A stretch of DNA of 64,000 nt from Paraburkholderia sp. BCC1884 (GTDB lineage Bacteria > Pseudomonadota > Gammaproteobacteria > Burkholderiales > Burkholderiaceae). Where the stretch lies: assembly GCF_900996225.1 (NCBI RefSeq), contig NZ_CAAJGL010000068.1:1736001-1800000 (forward strand), written 5' to 3'. Every line of letters starts with the position of its first letter. Within the stretch, counting starts at the first letter, position 1. The notes beneath the pieces were generated by a model. It made no database searches and was not told the DNA's origin. It was given only the letters and a program-made list of their open reading frames with translations. This document shows positions 1-9,308 of the stretch, in pieces. A program made the position numbers and the translations under genes.

Positions 1-1038
1 CAGCGTCGACGGCAAGCCCACCGGCACGGATGGCGGCACCGGCGGCACGGCGGCCGGCGTCGCAAGTTCGGCCTCCAGCGCGCCCGGCGCTTCGCCGACC
101 AGATAGGCCAGCGCGTTCAGGGCCTGCGCGATCTGTTGCTCGTATTGCGGCAACTGCGCCTGGGTCTGCGCGAGTTGCGCGACCGCGCTCTTCACATCGA
201 GTTCGCTGGCTAGGCCGACCTTCGCCTGGCTCTGCGTCAGGGTGACGATTTCGCGTTGCTGATCGACCAGACTCACCGCGATATCGTGCTGGACCTGTGC
301 ACCGCGTAGCTGCATATAGGTCTGCGCGACCTCGGCTTCGAGCGACAGCAGGGCGTCGTTGCGGCTCTCTTCCGCGGCGGTGGTTTGTGCATTCGCGGCT
401 TCGACGGAACGGCGCACACGGCCGAACAGATCGAGCTCCCACGAGGCGTCGAAACCGGCCTGCCAGAGATTGACCGGCGCGGTCAGCTGATTGAGCAGAT
501 TGTTCGCGCCGTTTTGCAGCGTGGCGCCCGCGCCAGGCGCGAGTGCGTTGACCGGCGAGTTCGGCGCGCCGAGCTGGTTGACCTTGTCGTAGACGCCGTC
601 GGATTCCAGAAAGCCCTTTACGCCGAGCTGTTCGCGCTCGTAACTGCCGGTGGCACGCACGTTCGGCAGGCCCTGGGCGGCGGCGCTCTGCACCTGGGTA
701 CGCGCTTCGACGATGCGCAGCACCGCCTCCTGCAGATCCAGGTTGCCGCGCGCGGCGCGGTCGATCAGCGCGTCGAGCGTCGGGTCGTTGAAGGTGCGCC
801 ACCAGCGTGGGTCGGGATCGGTGTCGAGCGTGGGCACCGAGGCCACCTCGGGCGCGGAAGCGGGCGACACGGCTGTACTGGCGGCTGCGCTGGCGGCATT
901 GGCGCCGCGCTCGGGATCATGCCAGTGCGCGGGTACTTCGCTCGACGGGGCGTGGAAATCCGGGCCGACCGAGCAGGCGGCAAGCAGCATCGCGAGAGAC
1001 AGCGTCGACAATCGAAAAACGGGAAACGGGCGTCGCAT
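1..1038 (-). CDS. Efflux outer-membrane channel lipoprotein (NodT/OprM type), 3' end cut by window
   Basis: Outer-membrane exit duct of a tripartite drug or solvent efflux pump. The N-terminus carries a lipoprotein signal peptide ending in LLAAC, with the acylated Cys at residue 22, followed by SVGPDF, typical of the NodT family. The visible 346 codons contain the first outer-membrane efflux (OEP) repeat and part of the second. Family members run to about 480-500 residues, so roughly the last quarter lies beyond the window edge. The ATG at 1038 sits one base after the stop codon of the upstream MFS gene, so translation is probably coupled. Family and role are secure; the substrate cannot be read from sequence. 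Confidence 0.9.
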   Translation of the reverse strand, partial: MRRPFPVFRLSTLSLAMLLAACSVGPDFHAPSSEVPAHWHDPERGANAASAAASTAVSPASAPEVASVPTLDTDPDPRWWRTFNDPTLDALIDRAARGNLDLQEAVLRIVEARTQVQSAAAQGLPNVRATGSYEREQLGVKGFLESDGVYDKVNQLGAPNSPVNALAPGAGATLQNGANNLLNQLTAPVNLWQAGFDASWELDLFGRVRRSVEAANAQTTAAEESRNDALLSLEAEVAQTYMQLRGAQVQHDIAVSLVDQQREIVTLTQSQAKVGLASELDVKSAVAQLAQTQAQLPQYEQQIAQALNALAYLVGEAPGALEAELATPAAVPPVPPSVPVGLPSTL

Positions 1039-1039
1039 G

Positions 1040-2629
1040 TCAATGTCCTCCTGCGCCGCCGGCCGCCTTGGCCGGAGAAAAGAACAGCGTCATCGGAATG
1101 CAGAGCACGCAAAACACGGCCAGAATCGCGAAGACGTCGACGTAGGCGAGGATGGTCGACTGCGAAATGAACTCGGTGTACATGCGTCCGGTTGCCGTTT
1201 GCATGGCCTGGGCAAACGGCACGCCGGTCATCTCCGCGATGGTTTGCGCGCTGCGCTGGATGGCGTCGTTGTAGTTTTGCGAAAGCGTGGACATGTGTTC
1301 TGATAGATGAGCCATGCGAGCCTGGGTGCGCTCGCGGATCAGCGCGGTCGACAGCGAAATGCCGATCGACCCCGCCACGTTGCGGAACATGGTGAAGAGC
1401 GCGGAGGCGTCGTCGTTCAAACGCGGCGGCACGGTGAGATAGGCGAGGGTGGTGATCGGCACGAACAGGAACCCGATCGCGAGCGATTGCGCGCTGCGCA
1501 TCTTCACGAGCGTTGCATAGTCGATATCCGGCACCAGCAGATGCGAGTAGGCGAGGGCGCAGGCCAGTAACGCAAAGCCGATGGCCACCAGAAAGCGCGT
1601 CTGTACATAAGGCATCATTTTGCTGATGATCGGAATTTCCAGCACGATGAGCACCGCGCCCGGCGATAGCACGAGCCCCGCGAGCATCGCGGTATAGCCG
1701 AGTTGCTGCTGGGCGAGCTGTGGCACCAGCACCGCACTGCCATACAGGATCATGGCGAATGCCCCGATCGTCAGGCAACCCAACGCGAAATTGCGGTCTT
1801 TCAGGCAGCGCAGATCGACCACGGGCTTCTTCGTGTACAGCAGCCAGAAGGTCGCACCCACGATGCCCGCCACCGCCAATACCGCGAACAGGCAGATGAA
1901 GCCCGAGGAGAACCAGTCGTCGTCCTCGCCGCGATCGAGCATCACCTGCAGGCAGCCGAGGCCGATTGCGATCAGCGTAATGCCGATATAGTCGACCGAT
2001 ACCTTGCTGGTGCCTTTCTCCTTGCCGGGCGGGTCCTCCACCAGTTGCATCACGGCCAGCGTGGTCAACACGCCGACCGGCACGTTGAGCAGAAACACCC
2101 AGCGCCACGAGAAGTTGTCGGTGATCCAGCCGCCGAGCGTCGGACCCAGCACCGGCGCGACGACGATCGCGATCGCCGAAATCGAGAACGCGCGGCCGCG
2201 TTGTTCCGGAGGAAAGGTGTCGAGAATGATCGATTGCTGGTTCGGTTGCAGGCCGCCGCCGAAGAAGCCTTGCAAGATGCGGAAGATGATCAGCTGCAAC
2301 AGGTTGGTCGCGATCCCGCAGAGAAACGAGCAGATCGTAAACGCGATGATGCACACGACGAAATAGCGCTTGCGGCCCATCAGCCGTGCCAGAAAACCGG
2401 AAATCGGCAGCACGATGCCGTTGGCCACCAGATAGGACGTGAGCGTCCAGGTGGCTTCGTCGTAACTCGCCGACATGGTGCCGGCGATATGCGGCAGCGC
2501 GACGTTGACGATGGTCGTGTCGAGCACTTCCATGAACGCGGCCAGCGTCACCACGATCGCGATCAGCCACGGATTGGCCGACGGTTTCCAGTTCGATTGA
2601 TTGCCGTTGGCGGCGTCGGCTGTACTCAT
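1040..2629 (-). CDS. DHA2-family MFS multidrug transporter (EmrB/QacA type)
   Basis: Inner-membrane proton-driven efflux pump of 529 residues, the usual length for the 14-helix DHA2 family. The first helix region holds the LDTTIVNVALPHIA signature (residues 36-49), which is diagnostic of EmrB-like proteins, and the GFLARLMGRKRYF loop corresponds to motif A. Hydrophobic segments continue to the C-terminus. It lies between the periplasmic adaptor gene upstream and the outer-membrane channel gene downstream on the same strand, so the three form one EmrAB-TolC-like pump. The ATG at 2629 begins MSTADAANGN. Substrate unknown; aromatic acids, uncouplers or antibiotics are usual for the family. Confidence 0.93.
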   Translation of the reverse strand: MSTADAANGNQSNWKPSANPWLIAIVVTLAAFMEVLDTTIVNVALPHIAGTMSASYDEATWTLTSYLVANGIVLPISGFLARLMGRKRYFVVCIIAFTICSFLCGIATNLLQLIIFRILQGFFGGGLQPNQQSIILDTFPPEQRGRAFSISAIAIVVAPVLGPTLGGWITDNFSWRWVFLLNVPVGVLTTLAVMQLVEDPPGKEKGTSKVSVDYIGITLIAIGLGCLQVMLDRGEDDDWFSSGFICLFAVLAVAGIVGATFWLLYTKKPVVDLRCLKDRNFALGCLTIGAFAMILYGSAVLVPQLAQQQLGYTAMLAGLVLSPGAVLIVLEIPIISKMMPYVQTRFLVAIGFALLACALAYSHLLVPDIDYATLVKMRSAQSLAIGFLFVPITTLAYLTVPPRLNDDASALFTMFRNVAGSIGISLSTALIRERTQARMAHLSEHMSTLSQNYNDAIQRSAQTIAEMTGVPFAQAMQTATGRMYTEFISQSTILAYVDVFAILAVFCVLCIPMTLFFSPAKAAGGAGGH

Positions 2630-2702
2630 CGCCGCCCCGCGCCGCGGAAGATGTCGCGCGGCGCGACGCGGCCGTCAAACGGCCTGGCAGTGTCGCCTGG
2701 GC

Positions 2703-2996
2703 TTAGTTCGGGCTTTGCCCCACGGCATTCGGCGCACCCGGCGCGGCCGTGCCGTTGGTTTTCTTCTCCGCGTTCTGGATGTCCTGCGGATAGTGCGGGT
2801 CGTTGGCGGTCGGCTGATAGCCGTTCTGTTCGAGCTTCTTCAACTCCGCTTTCTTCGCGGCGCGCGTGGTGGTGCTGTCCTGCGTGGCGGCGGGCTGCTG
2901 CGCCTGCACCAGATGCGCGCCGGCGAGCGCGAGCACCGAGGCGGTGACAAGCCGCGCGAAAACGAGTTGGGCCGACTGGTTGCGGTGGGGTTTCAT
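2703..2996 (-). CDS. DUF4148-type small secreted protein inside the efflux operon
   Basis: A 97-residue protein with a cleavable signal peptide (MKPHRNQ..., hydrophobic core LVFARLVTASVLALAGAHL, likely cut after VQA at residue 32). The mature part contains KKAELKKLEQNGYQPTAND followed by PHYPQDIQNAEKK, the pattern of the DUF4148 family that is abundant in Burkholderiales. The start chosen is the ATG at 2996, because GGGAG lies about 8 bases before it and the signal peptide begins there; an upstream in-frame start would give a charged extension without a leader. It sits between the adaptor and MFS genes on the same strand, so it is probably co-transcribed with the pump. No function is established for the family. 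Confidence 0.8.
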   Translation of the reverse strand: MKPHRNQSAQLVFARLVTASVLALAGAHLVQAQQPAATQDSTTTRAAKKAELKKLEQNGYQPTANDPHYPQDIQNAEKKTNGTAAPGAPNAVGQSPN

Positions 2997-3095
2997 GAGG
3001 GGCTCCCTGTACGTTGCCTTCATGACCAGATTCACAGCATGGCGCGTGCCTTGCACGCGCGAATGGCCGAAAACGGAAAGTGGTGGAGAGCGCAC

Positions 3096-4334
<1,239 letters not shown>

Positions 4335-4386
4335 GGCGATAGGTTCCCGTCGTCCAGAGGGGTAGCGGATGCGTCAGTGAAGACAA

Positions 4387-4418
4387 ACCGCCCGGCGGCA
4401 GGCGTGTGCGCGGGCGGT
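4387..4418 (-). terminator. Candidate hairpin terminator after the 60-codon gene
   Basis: Inverted repeat with perfect 8-bp arms (ACCGCCCG / CGGGCGGT) and a 16-base GC-rich loop. It lies 42 bases beyond the stop of the small gene at 4460-4642 and before the adaptor gene. Read on the minus strand it is followed by TTTGTCTTC, a weak U-tract. It could separate the small gene from the efflux operon. Confidence 0.45.
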
Positions 4419-4459
4419 CCTGATGCGGTGAAAGAAGCGCGACTGCGGTAGCGGCGAAA

Positions 4460-4642
4460 CTAGCGTTTAGCGGGCTTGTCGGCCGACGCCTTGTCGTGCG
4501 GCCCGGCGTCCTTGTCGGGCACGATTCTGGTGGTGCCGCCGGTGGACGGCGGGTCGCTTGCCGGGAAACTGTCCTCGACCTGCTTGTCGATCTGCTTTTC
4601 GCTCTTGTCGGCGTGCGGGTGTTTTTCCTTGTGTTCTGTCAT
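4460..4642 (-). CDS. Small hydrophilic protein with SFPASDPPS motif
   Basis: Sixty-residue, highly charged protein (MTEHKEKHPHADKSEKQID...). The central KQVEDSFPASDPPSTGGTTRI matches a short motif found in small uncharacterised proteobacterial proteins that often accompany stress or membrane genes; no function is known. No signal peptide or membrane segment. A strong ribosome-binding site, AAGGAGAACAACC, precedes the ATG at 4642, which supports it as a real gene. Composition suggests an intrinsically disordered protein. Confidence 0.75.
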   Translation of the reverse strand: MTEHKEKHPHADKSEKQIDKQVEDSFPASDPPSTGGTTRIVPDKDAGPHDKASADKPAKR

Positions 4643-4699
4643 GGTTGTTCTCCTTCGGTTGTGTTTTTTACACGCGCGCGTAGTGGTGCGCGCCGCAAT

Positions 4700-6250
4700 T
4701 CATACGCGGCCGATCAGTTCGAGCGCAACCGCTCGCGACAGACCGTGCCGCATTGCGTCGATCAGACGCGCCGTATCCGTTTCGCGCTGGCAGGCGAGCA
4801 CGGCGACCACCTGCCCGTCCTTCACGTAAAGCGCGACGAAGCTTTGCTTGTCGAGGTCGCCGTCGACCACCATCTCGTCCCACTCGCTGGCGTGCCCGAG
4901 ATATTCGAAGTTCATGCCGTAGTGATACGTCCAGAAAAACGGCACGCCGGCATACCGGTGCCGCGCGCCGCACATGTTTTGCGCGGCGATGCGCGCCTGT
5001 TGCTGGGCCACACGCCAATGCTCGATACGTAAGGGCGGTTCGTTTTCACGCAGACAGAAGGCCGCGACATCGCCGGCCGCATAAAGACCCGGTGCGGCCT
5101 GCATGCCGGCGTTGACGATCACGCCGCCGTCTTTCTGCAGCGGCAGTCCCTCGACAAACCCGGTAGCCGGCGCAACGCCCGTGCCCAGCAGCACGAGATC
5201 GGCGTCGACGTGATCGCCGCCTTCGAGCATCACGGCATGCACGTTGCCTTCCTCGCCTTCGAGCGCGGCCACCTTCGACTCGAAGTGAAAGCGCACGCCA
5301 TTGCGCTCGTGCAGCGCACGGAACATTGCAGCGACGCGCTCACCGAACAGCTTCGCGAACGGCAATGTGTCGGGTGTGACGACGGTGACAGGCGTGCCGC
5401 GCTTGCGCAGCGCGGAGGCCGTTTCGAGGCCGATAAAACTGCTGCCGAGAATCGCCACGCTGGTTTGCTGGGCCTCGTCGCCGAGTGCGTCGACGAGCGC
5501 GGTGGCGTCGTCGAGCGTGCGTAGCACATGCACGCCGCCGAGCTCGCAGCCAGGAATCGGCGGTAGTTTCGGCGTGCTGCCGGTGGCGAGTAGAGCGGTG
5601 TCGTAGCGCAGTTCGCCGCCCGTCGAGAGATGGAGGGTGCGTGCGGGCACGTCGAGGCGCGCCACATCGGCGACGATCCGCTCGATGCCGTGCTGCCCTA
5701 ACCAGTCCGGCGGCAGAAGCGGCGGGACATCGGCGGGCGCCATCTCGCCGGACGGCACGAACTTGCTGAGTGAAGTCCGATCGTAAGGTGCGTGCGGCTC
5801 CTGGCCAAGCAACGTGATGCGCCCTTCAAAGCCGCTTTCGCGCAACGCCGCACAAGCGGCCGCGCCCGCCGCACCCGCGCCGATCACGACGAAATGCGGT
5901 GTTTGCCCGCTCGCGCTGCGCACCGGCTGCGGGACTTTTTCCGGCGTCACCATGACGTCGTCGCCCTGGATGGCGACGGGATAACGATCGAGCGCGAACA
6001 ACGCGGGTGGTTCGAGCAGGTTGCCGGTCGAGACGTCGAACGTAGCCTTGTGCCAAGGACAGATCAGCCGACCATCGCAGATGGCGCCTTGTTCGAGCGG
6101 CGCGCCGGCATGCGGGCAATCGGCTGCGTAGGCGCGCACCGCATCGCCGTCGCGGATCAGCAGGATAGCCTGACCCTCCACCTCGACGCGCTCGGCGCGG
6201 TCCGCTCGCAAGCGCGATAGCTGGGCGGCGCAGTGGGCAGTCGTGGGCAT
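4700..6250 (-). CDS. Rieske [2Fe-2S]-FAD pyridine nucleotide-disulfide oxidoreductase
   Basis: A 516-residue fusion. The N-terminal Rieske domain (about residues 1-110) has the cluster ligands in C45-P-H47 and C64-P-W-H67. A linker leads into an FAD/NAD(P) reductase module starting at HFVVIGAGAAGAAACAALRESGF (about residue 118), with a second dinucleotide fold at VAILGSSFIGLETASALRKRG and the FAD-binding YAAGDVAAF. A reductase C-terminal domain (WTYHYGMNFEYLGHA) ends the protein. The layout matches AIFM3-like and ferredoxin-reductase-like electron transfer proteins, in which NAD(P)H reduces an iron-sulfur partner; here the partner domain is built in. The start chosen is the ATG at 6250 with GAGGA about 7 bases upstream; longer in-frame extension upstream lacks family similarity. 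Physiological electron acceptor unknown. Confidence 0.9.
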   Translation of the reverse strand: MPTTAHCAAQLSRLRADRAERVEVEGQAILLIRDGDAVRAYAADCPHAGAPLEQGAICDGRLICPWHKATFDVSTGNLLEPPALFALDRYPVAIQGDDVMVTPEKVPQPVRSASGQTPHFVVIGAGAAGAAACAALRESGFEGRITLLGQEPHAPYDRTSLSKFVPSGEMAPADVPPLLPPDWLGQHGIERIVADVARLDVPARTLHLSTGGELRYDTALLATGSTPKLPPIPGCELGGVHVLRTLDDATALVDALGDEAQQTSVAILGSSFIGLETASALRKRGTPVTVVTPDTLPFAKLFGERVAAMFRALHERNGVRFHFESKVAALEGEEGNVHAVMLEGGDHVDADLVLLGTGVAPATGFVEGLPLQKDGGVIVNAGMQAAPGLYAAGDVAAFCLRENEPPLRIEHWRVAQQQARIAAQNMCGARHRYAGVPFFWTYHYGMNFEYLGHASEWDEMVVDGDLDKQSFVALYVKDGQVVAVLACQRETDTARLIDAMRHGLSRAVALELIGRV

Positions 6251-6529
6251 GGCCGGTTCCTCAGGGGCGGGACGTGGTGTCGCGCGCGGCTCGCCGAAAG
6301 CGGCCACCGACGCAGTGCAGCACGTCATGACAGAGACGTGGGGTATCGCTGATGAGCCTGCGGCAGCAAACCATGTGCCTGGCGCGCCGCGGCGCATAAG
6401 CGCTGTTTGAAGGTACGGCCGGGCTATGGAGAACGGCGGAAGTGCGGTAAATTCGGTAAAAATGGAAATAGCGCGCGAACAGCGCGGGCGGCACGACGTG
6501 CTGCGCCCCTTTGACCGTCTTACCTTTTC

Positions 6530-8698
6530 ATGGAGATCGTGACCGTGCAGCGTGCGGAGCGAGTCGCAGTCGATTTCCCCATGCCGTCGCGCAACTTCGC
6601 CGCGACGCGACGCATGCTGCTGATCGTGCTCGCAGTGTCGATCCTGTTTCCGCTGGCCTGCCTCGCAGGCTACGGCTATTTCGATTACCAACGCCGGATT
6701 GCCGATTCGAACGACATGATCGACCGGCTCGCGCGCGTGGCGGAGGAACAGGCCGTCAAGGTGCTCGACCTGAATCAGCAGATGGCCTCACGCATCGTCG
6801 AACTGCTCGGCAACGCGGACGACGCGCAAATCCGTTCACGCGAAGCGATGTTGCACGAACGCCTGCGCGACATTGGCGGCGACTTCCCGCAGGTGTCGTC
6901 GATCTATCTGCTGGGGGCGAAGGGCGACCTGCTGGTGTCGAGTCGCGCGTATCCGGCCCCGGCCATGTCGATCGGTCAGCGTGACGATTTCACGTCGGCG
7001 CGCGCGATGCGTCCGCAACCGTATTTCTCCCTGCCGATCTTCGGGCCGCTCTCGCAAACGAATGTGTTCTCCACCGCGACCGGCCGCTCGGGCGCCGACG
7101 GCCAGTTTCTCGGCGTGGTGTCGGTGGCCCTGCGAAACGAGTATTTCTCGCGCTTCTATCGTGAACTGACGAACGGCGATCCCTCGCTCGCGTTGGGCTT
7201 TTACCGGCAGGACGGCAATCTGCTGGTGCGATATCCGGCGCGGCCGGCGGGCAGGCATCCGAGCCCGCAGAGCGCCTTCACCGAGGCCTTACGCGACCGT
7301 CAGGTGTCCGGCCACGTGCGTCTGCACTCGACCGTCGACGGAGTCGAGCGGCTGCTTGCGTTTCGCCGCGTCGGCGACTACCCGCTCTACGTCATGAGCG
7401 CGTATGAAACGTCGTCGATCGGCGCGGCCTGGCGTCAGCACTTTCTGATGATCGCGGCGCTCACGGCGGTGCCCTGCATCGCGATCTGGCTGCTGGTGTT
7501 CTATTCGTTGCGGCAACTGGAAGGCGAGCGCCGCGCCTGGGAGCGCTGGCAAGGCGAGGTGGCGATGCGGCTTTCCGCCGAAGCCTCGAGCCGGCAGTTG
7601 CAGCGCATGGGCGCGCTGGGCAATCTGGTTGCCAACGTGGCGCACGACTTCAACAACCTGCTGATGGTGGTCTCGGCCAACATTGAACTCGCGCGGCTCA
7701 AGCGCTTCAACGACGTCGAGAAGGAAGTGCTCGCGGTGGAACGCGCCACCGGCACTGCCGAATCGCTGACGCGGCGGCTGCTGAGCGTGGCGCGCAAGCA
7801 GCCGCTCAAGCAGGAGCCCGTCGAACTGGCGCGCTGGCTGCCGGCCGCCGCCCCGCTGATCGACGCGGCGCTGGGCGACCAGGTCGAACTCGCGCTGAAT
7901 CTGGTGGACAACCTCTGGCAGGTACTGGCCGATCCGACCGACCTCGAATTCGCGATCATGAACCTGGCGGTCAACGCGCGCGATGCCATGCCGCGCGGCG
8001 GCCGCTTCGTGATCCGCTGCCAGAACAACCGGCTGGTGAGCAGCGACACGCTTTTGCCGGACGGCGAGTATGTACTGATCGCCTGTTCCGACGACGGAGA
8101 AGGCATGCCCGAGGCCGTCGCACGTCGCGCCTTCGAGCCGCTTTTCACCACCAAGCTGCGCGGCTCGGGCACCGGCCTCGGTCTCGCCCAGGTGCTGTCG
8201 ATGTGCGAGCAGGCCGGCGGCACCGCGAAAATCGAAAGCGTGCCGGGCAGCGGCACGACGGTGCGGCTCTACCTGCCGCGCTATCGCGAGCGTCAGAAGA
8301 CCTCGCCGGCCGGCAGCGAAACGGTGCAGCAGCCGGTGCCCGCAACGGCGGGCGTGGTCCTGCTGGTGGAGGACAACGAGGACGTGGCGGCGGGTGTCGC
8401 CGCCGTGCTGGAGACTTTCGGCTGCGAGGTGCGGCACGAGCCGACCGCCGATCAGGCGCTCGACGTGCTGACGAGCGGCGCACGCTTCGAGCTCGTGCTG
8501 TCCGACATCCAGATGCCGGGCAAGCTCAACGGCATCGATCTGGCGGAAAAGGTTCGCAGCGCGTGGCCGTCGCAGAAGATCGCTCTCATGACGGGCTACG
8601 CCGACGAGCTCGAACGCGCCCGGCGCCTCGGCGTCGCGATCCTCGCCAAGCCGTTCAATATCGACGAACTGCACGCGCTGGTAGTGTGCGAGCCGTAA
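6530..8698 (+). CDS. Membrane hybrid sensor histidine kinase with receiver domain
   Basis: A 722-residue sensor. The first membrane helix is around residues 25-45 (MLLIVLAVSILFPLACLAGYGYF), then a periplasmic Cache-like sensing domain to about residue 300, then a second helix (HFLMIAALTAVPCIAIWLLVFYSL). The dimerisation box has phospho-accepting His372 in VANVAHDFNNLL, followed by an HATPase domain (NLAVNARDAMPRGG, GSGTGLGLAQV) and a C-terminal receiver (VVLLVEDNED..., LVLSDIQMPG). The AHDFNN-type H box is common in hybrid kinases lacking a separate regulator. Start uncertain: ATG 6530 has no clear ribosome-binding site, whereas GTG 6545 has GGAG at a good distance. Divergent from the Rieske-FAD gene across 279 bases. 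Signal unknown. Confidence 0.9.
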   Translation: MEIVTVQRAERVAVDFPMPSRNFAATRRMLLIVLAVSILFPLACLAGYGYFDYQRRIADSNDMIDRLARVAEEQAVKVLDLNQQMASRIVELLGNADDAQIRSREAMLHERLRDIGGDFPQVSSIYLLGAKGDLLVSSRAYPAPAMSIGQRDDFTSARAMRPQPYFSLPIFGPLSQTNVFSTATGRSGADGQFLGVVSVALRNEYFSRFYRELTNGDPSLALGFYRQDGNLLVRYPARPAGRHPSPQSAFTEALRDRQVSGHVRLHSTVDGVERLLAFRRVGDYPLYVMSAYETSSIGAAWRQHFLMIAALTAVPCIAIWLLVFYSLRQLEGERRAWERWQGEVAMRLSAEASSRQLQRMGALGNLVANVAHDFNNLLMVVSANIELARLKRFNDVEKEVLAVERATGTAESLTRRLLSVARKQPLKQEPVELARWLPAAAPLIDAALGDQVELALNLVDNLWQVLADPTDLEFAIMNLAVNARDAMPRGGRFVIRCQNNRLVSSDTLLPDGEYVLIACSDDGEGMPEAVARRAFEPLFTTKLRGSGTGLGLAQVLSMCEQAGGTAKIESVPGSGTTVRLYLPRYRERQKTSPAGSETVQQPVPATAGVVLLVEDNEDVAAGVAAVLETFGCEVRHEPTADQALDVLTSGARFELVLSDIQMPGKLNGIDLAEKVRSAWPSQKIALMTGYADELERARRLGVAILAKPFNIDELHALVVCEP

Positions 8699-8823
8699 GA
8701 AAGGCGCATGTTCGAAGCGTTTCATGATTCGCGGCACACCCCTTGCTGTAAAGATCACGAGGCATGCGTACGCGGCTGGAGCAGCCGGCGCGCAGCCCGC
8801 TTCTTTCGGACAGGAGAACGGCC

Positions 8824-9108
8824 ATGAAGATCAGGAACGCTTTGCTCATTTCGACCCTGCTGGCGGCGTCTTCGCTGGCGATGGCCCAAGGCAGCGGCGG
8901 TGGAGGCGGGGGTGGCGGCCCGGCCGGCAACGATCCGAACGGCGGCACCAACGGCGGCGCAACGCGTGAGGGCGGCGACATGCAGGCCTCGGGCGCCATG
9001 GCTCACTCGAAGTCGAAGACGCATCACACGAAGAAGACGACGAAGCCCATGACCGATTCCACCAACATGCCGGGCGCCGACGCCAGCAGCGACACCAAGG
9101 GGCACTGA
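8824..9108 (+). CDS. Small secreted Gly/Thr/Lys-rich protein
   Basis: A 94-residue protein with a clear signal peptide (MKIRNALLISTLLAASSLAMA, cut after AMA at about residue 21). The mature region is low complexity: a run of nine glycines broken once by Ser, then Asn/Gly-rich and Lys/His/Thr-rich stretches with no recognisable domain. Probably a disordered periplasmic or exported protein. ATG 8824 is chosen because the leader begins there and CAGGAGAACGGCC gives a good ribosome-binding site. It lies between two sensor kinases, 125 bases after the first. No function can be assigned. Confidence 0.75.
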   Translation: MKIRNALLISTLLAASSLAMAQGSGGGGGGGGPAGNDPNGGTNGGATREGGDMQASGAMAHSKSKTHHTKKTTKPMTDSTNMPGADASSDTKGH

Positions 9109-9129
9109 GACCGAACGCTTTGCCCGATC

Positions 9130-9182
9130 TGCCGGAAGTACGCGGGAGCGCCGTGAGCCGACGCTCCCGCGTACTTCCGGCA
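9130..9182. repeat. Long perfect inverted repeat (21-bp stem, 11-base loop)
   Basis: Arms 9130-9150 and 9162-9182 are exact reverse complements (core GCCGGAAGTACGCGGGAGCG) around an 11-base loop, CCGTGAGCCGA. It lies just after the stop of the small secreted protein and about 130 bases before the next gene. No T-run follows on the plus strand, so it may be a strong hairpin that blocks exonucleases or terminates inefficiently, or a copy of a dispersed palindromic element. Confidence 0.85.
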
Positions 9183-9308
9183 AGGTCATACCGGCCTTTG
9201 CAATGCGGCGCAACACACGCGACAATGCTGGCTGATAGAGCCGTGCCCTCTGAGCCCGACAGGTGCGAGCAGGCAGGCCAAGATGCAGCGCAGCGCACAA
9301 GGATAGGT

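Noticed and set aside
765..2678. 637-codon minus-strand frame rich in Arg and His
   Set aside because: It overlaps the DHA2 transporter gene in another frame, has no domain, and its composition is that of out-of-frame GC-rich DNA.
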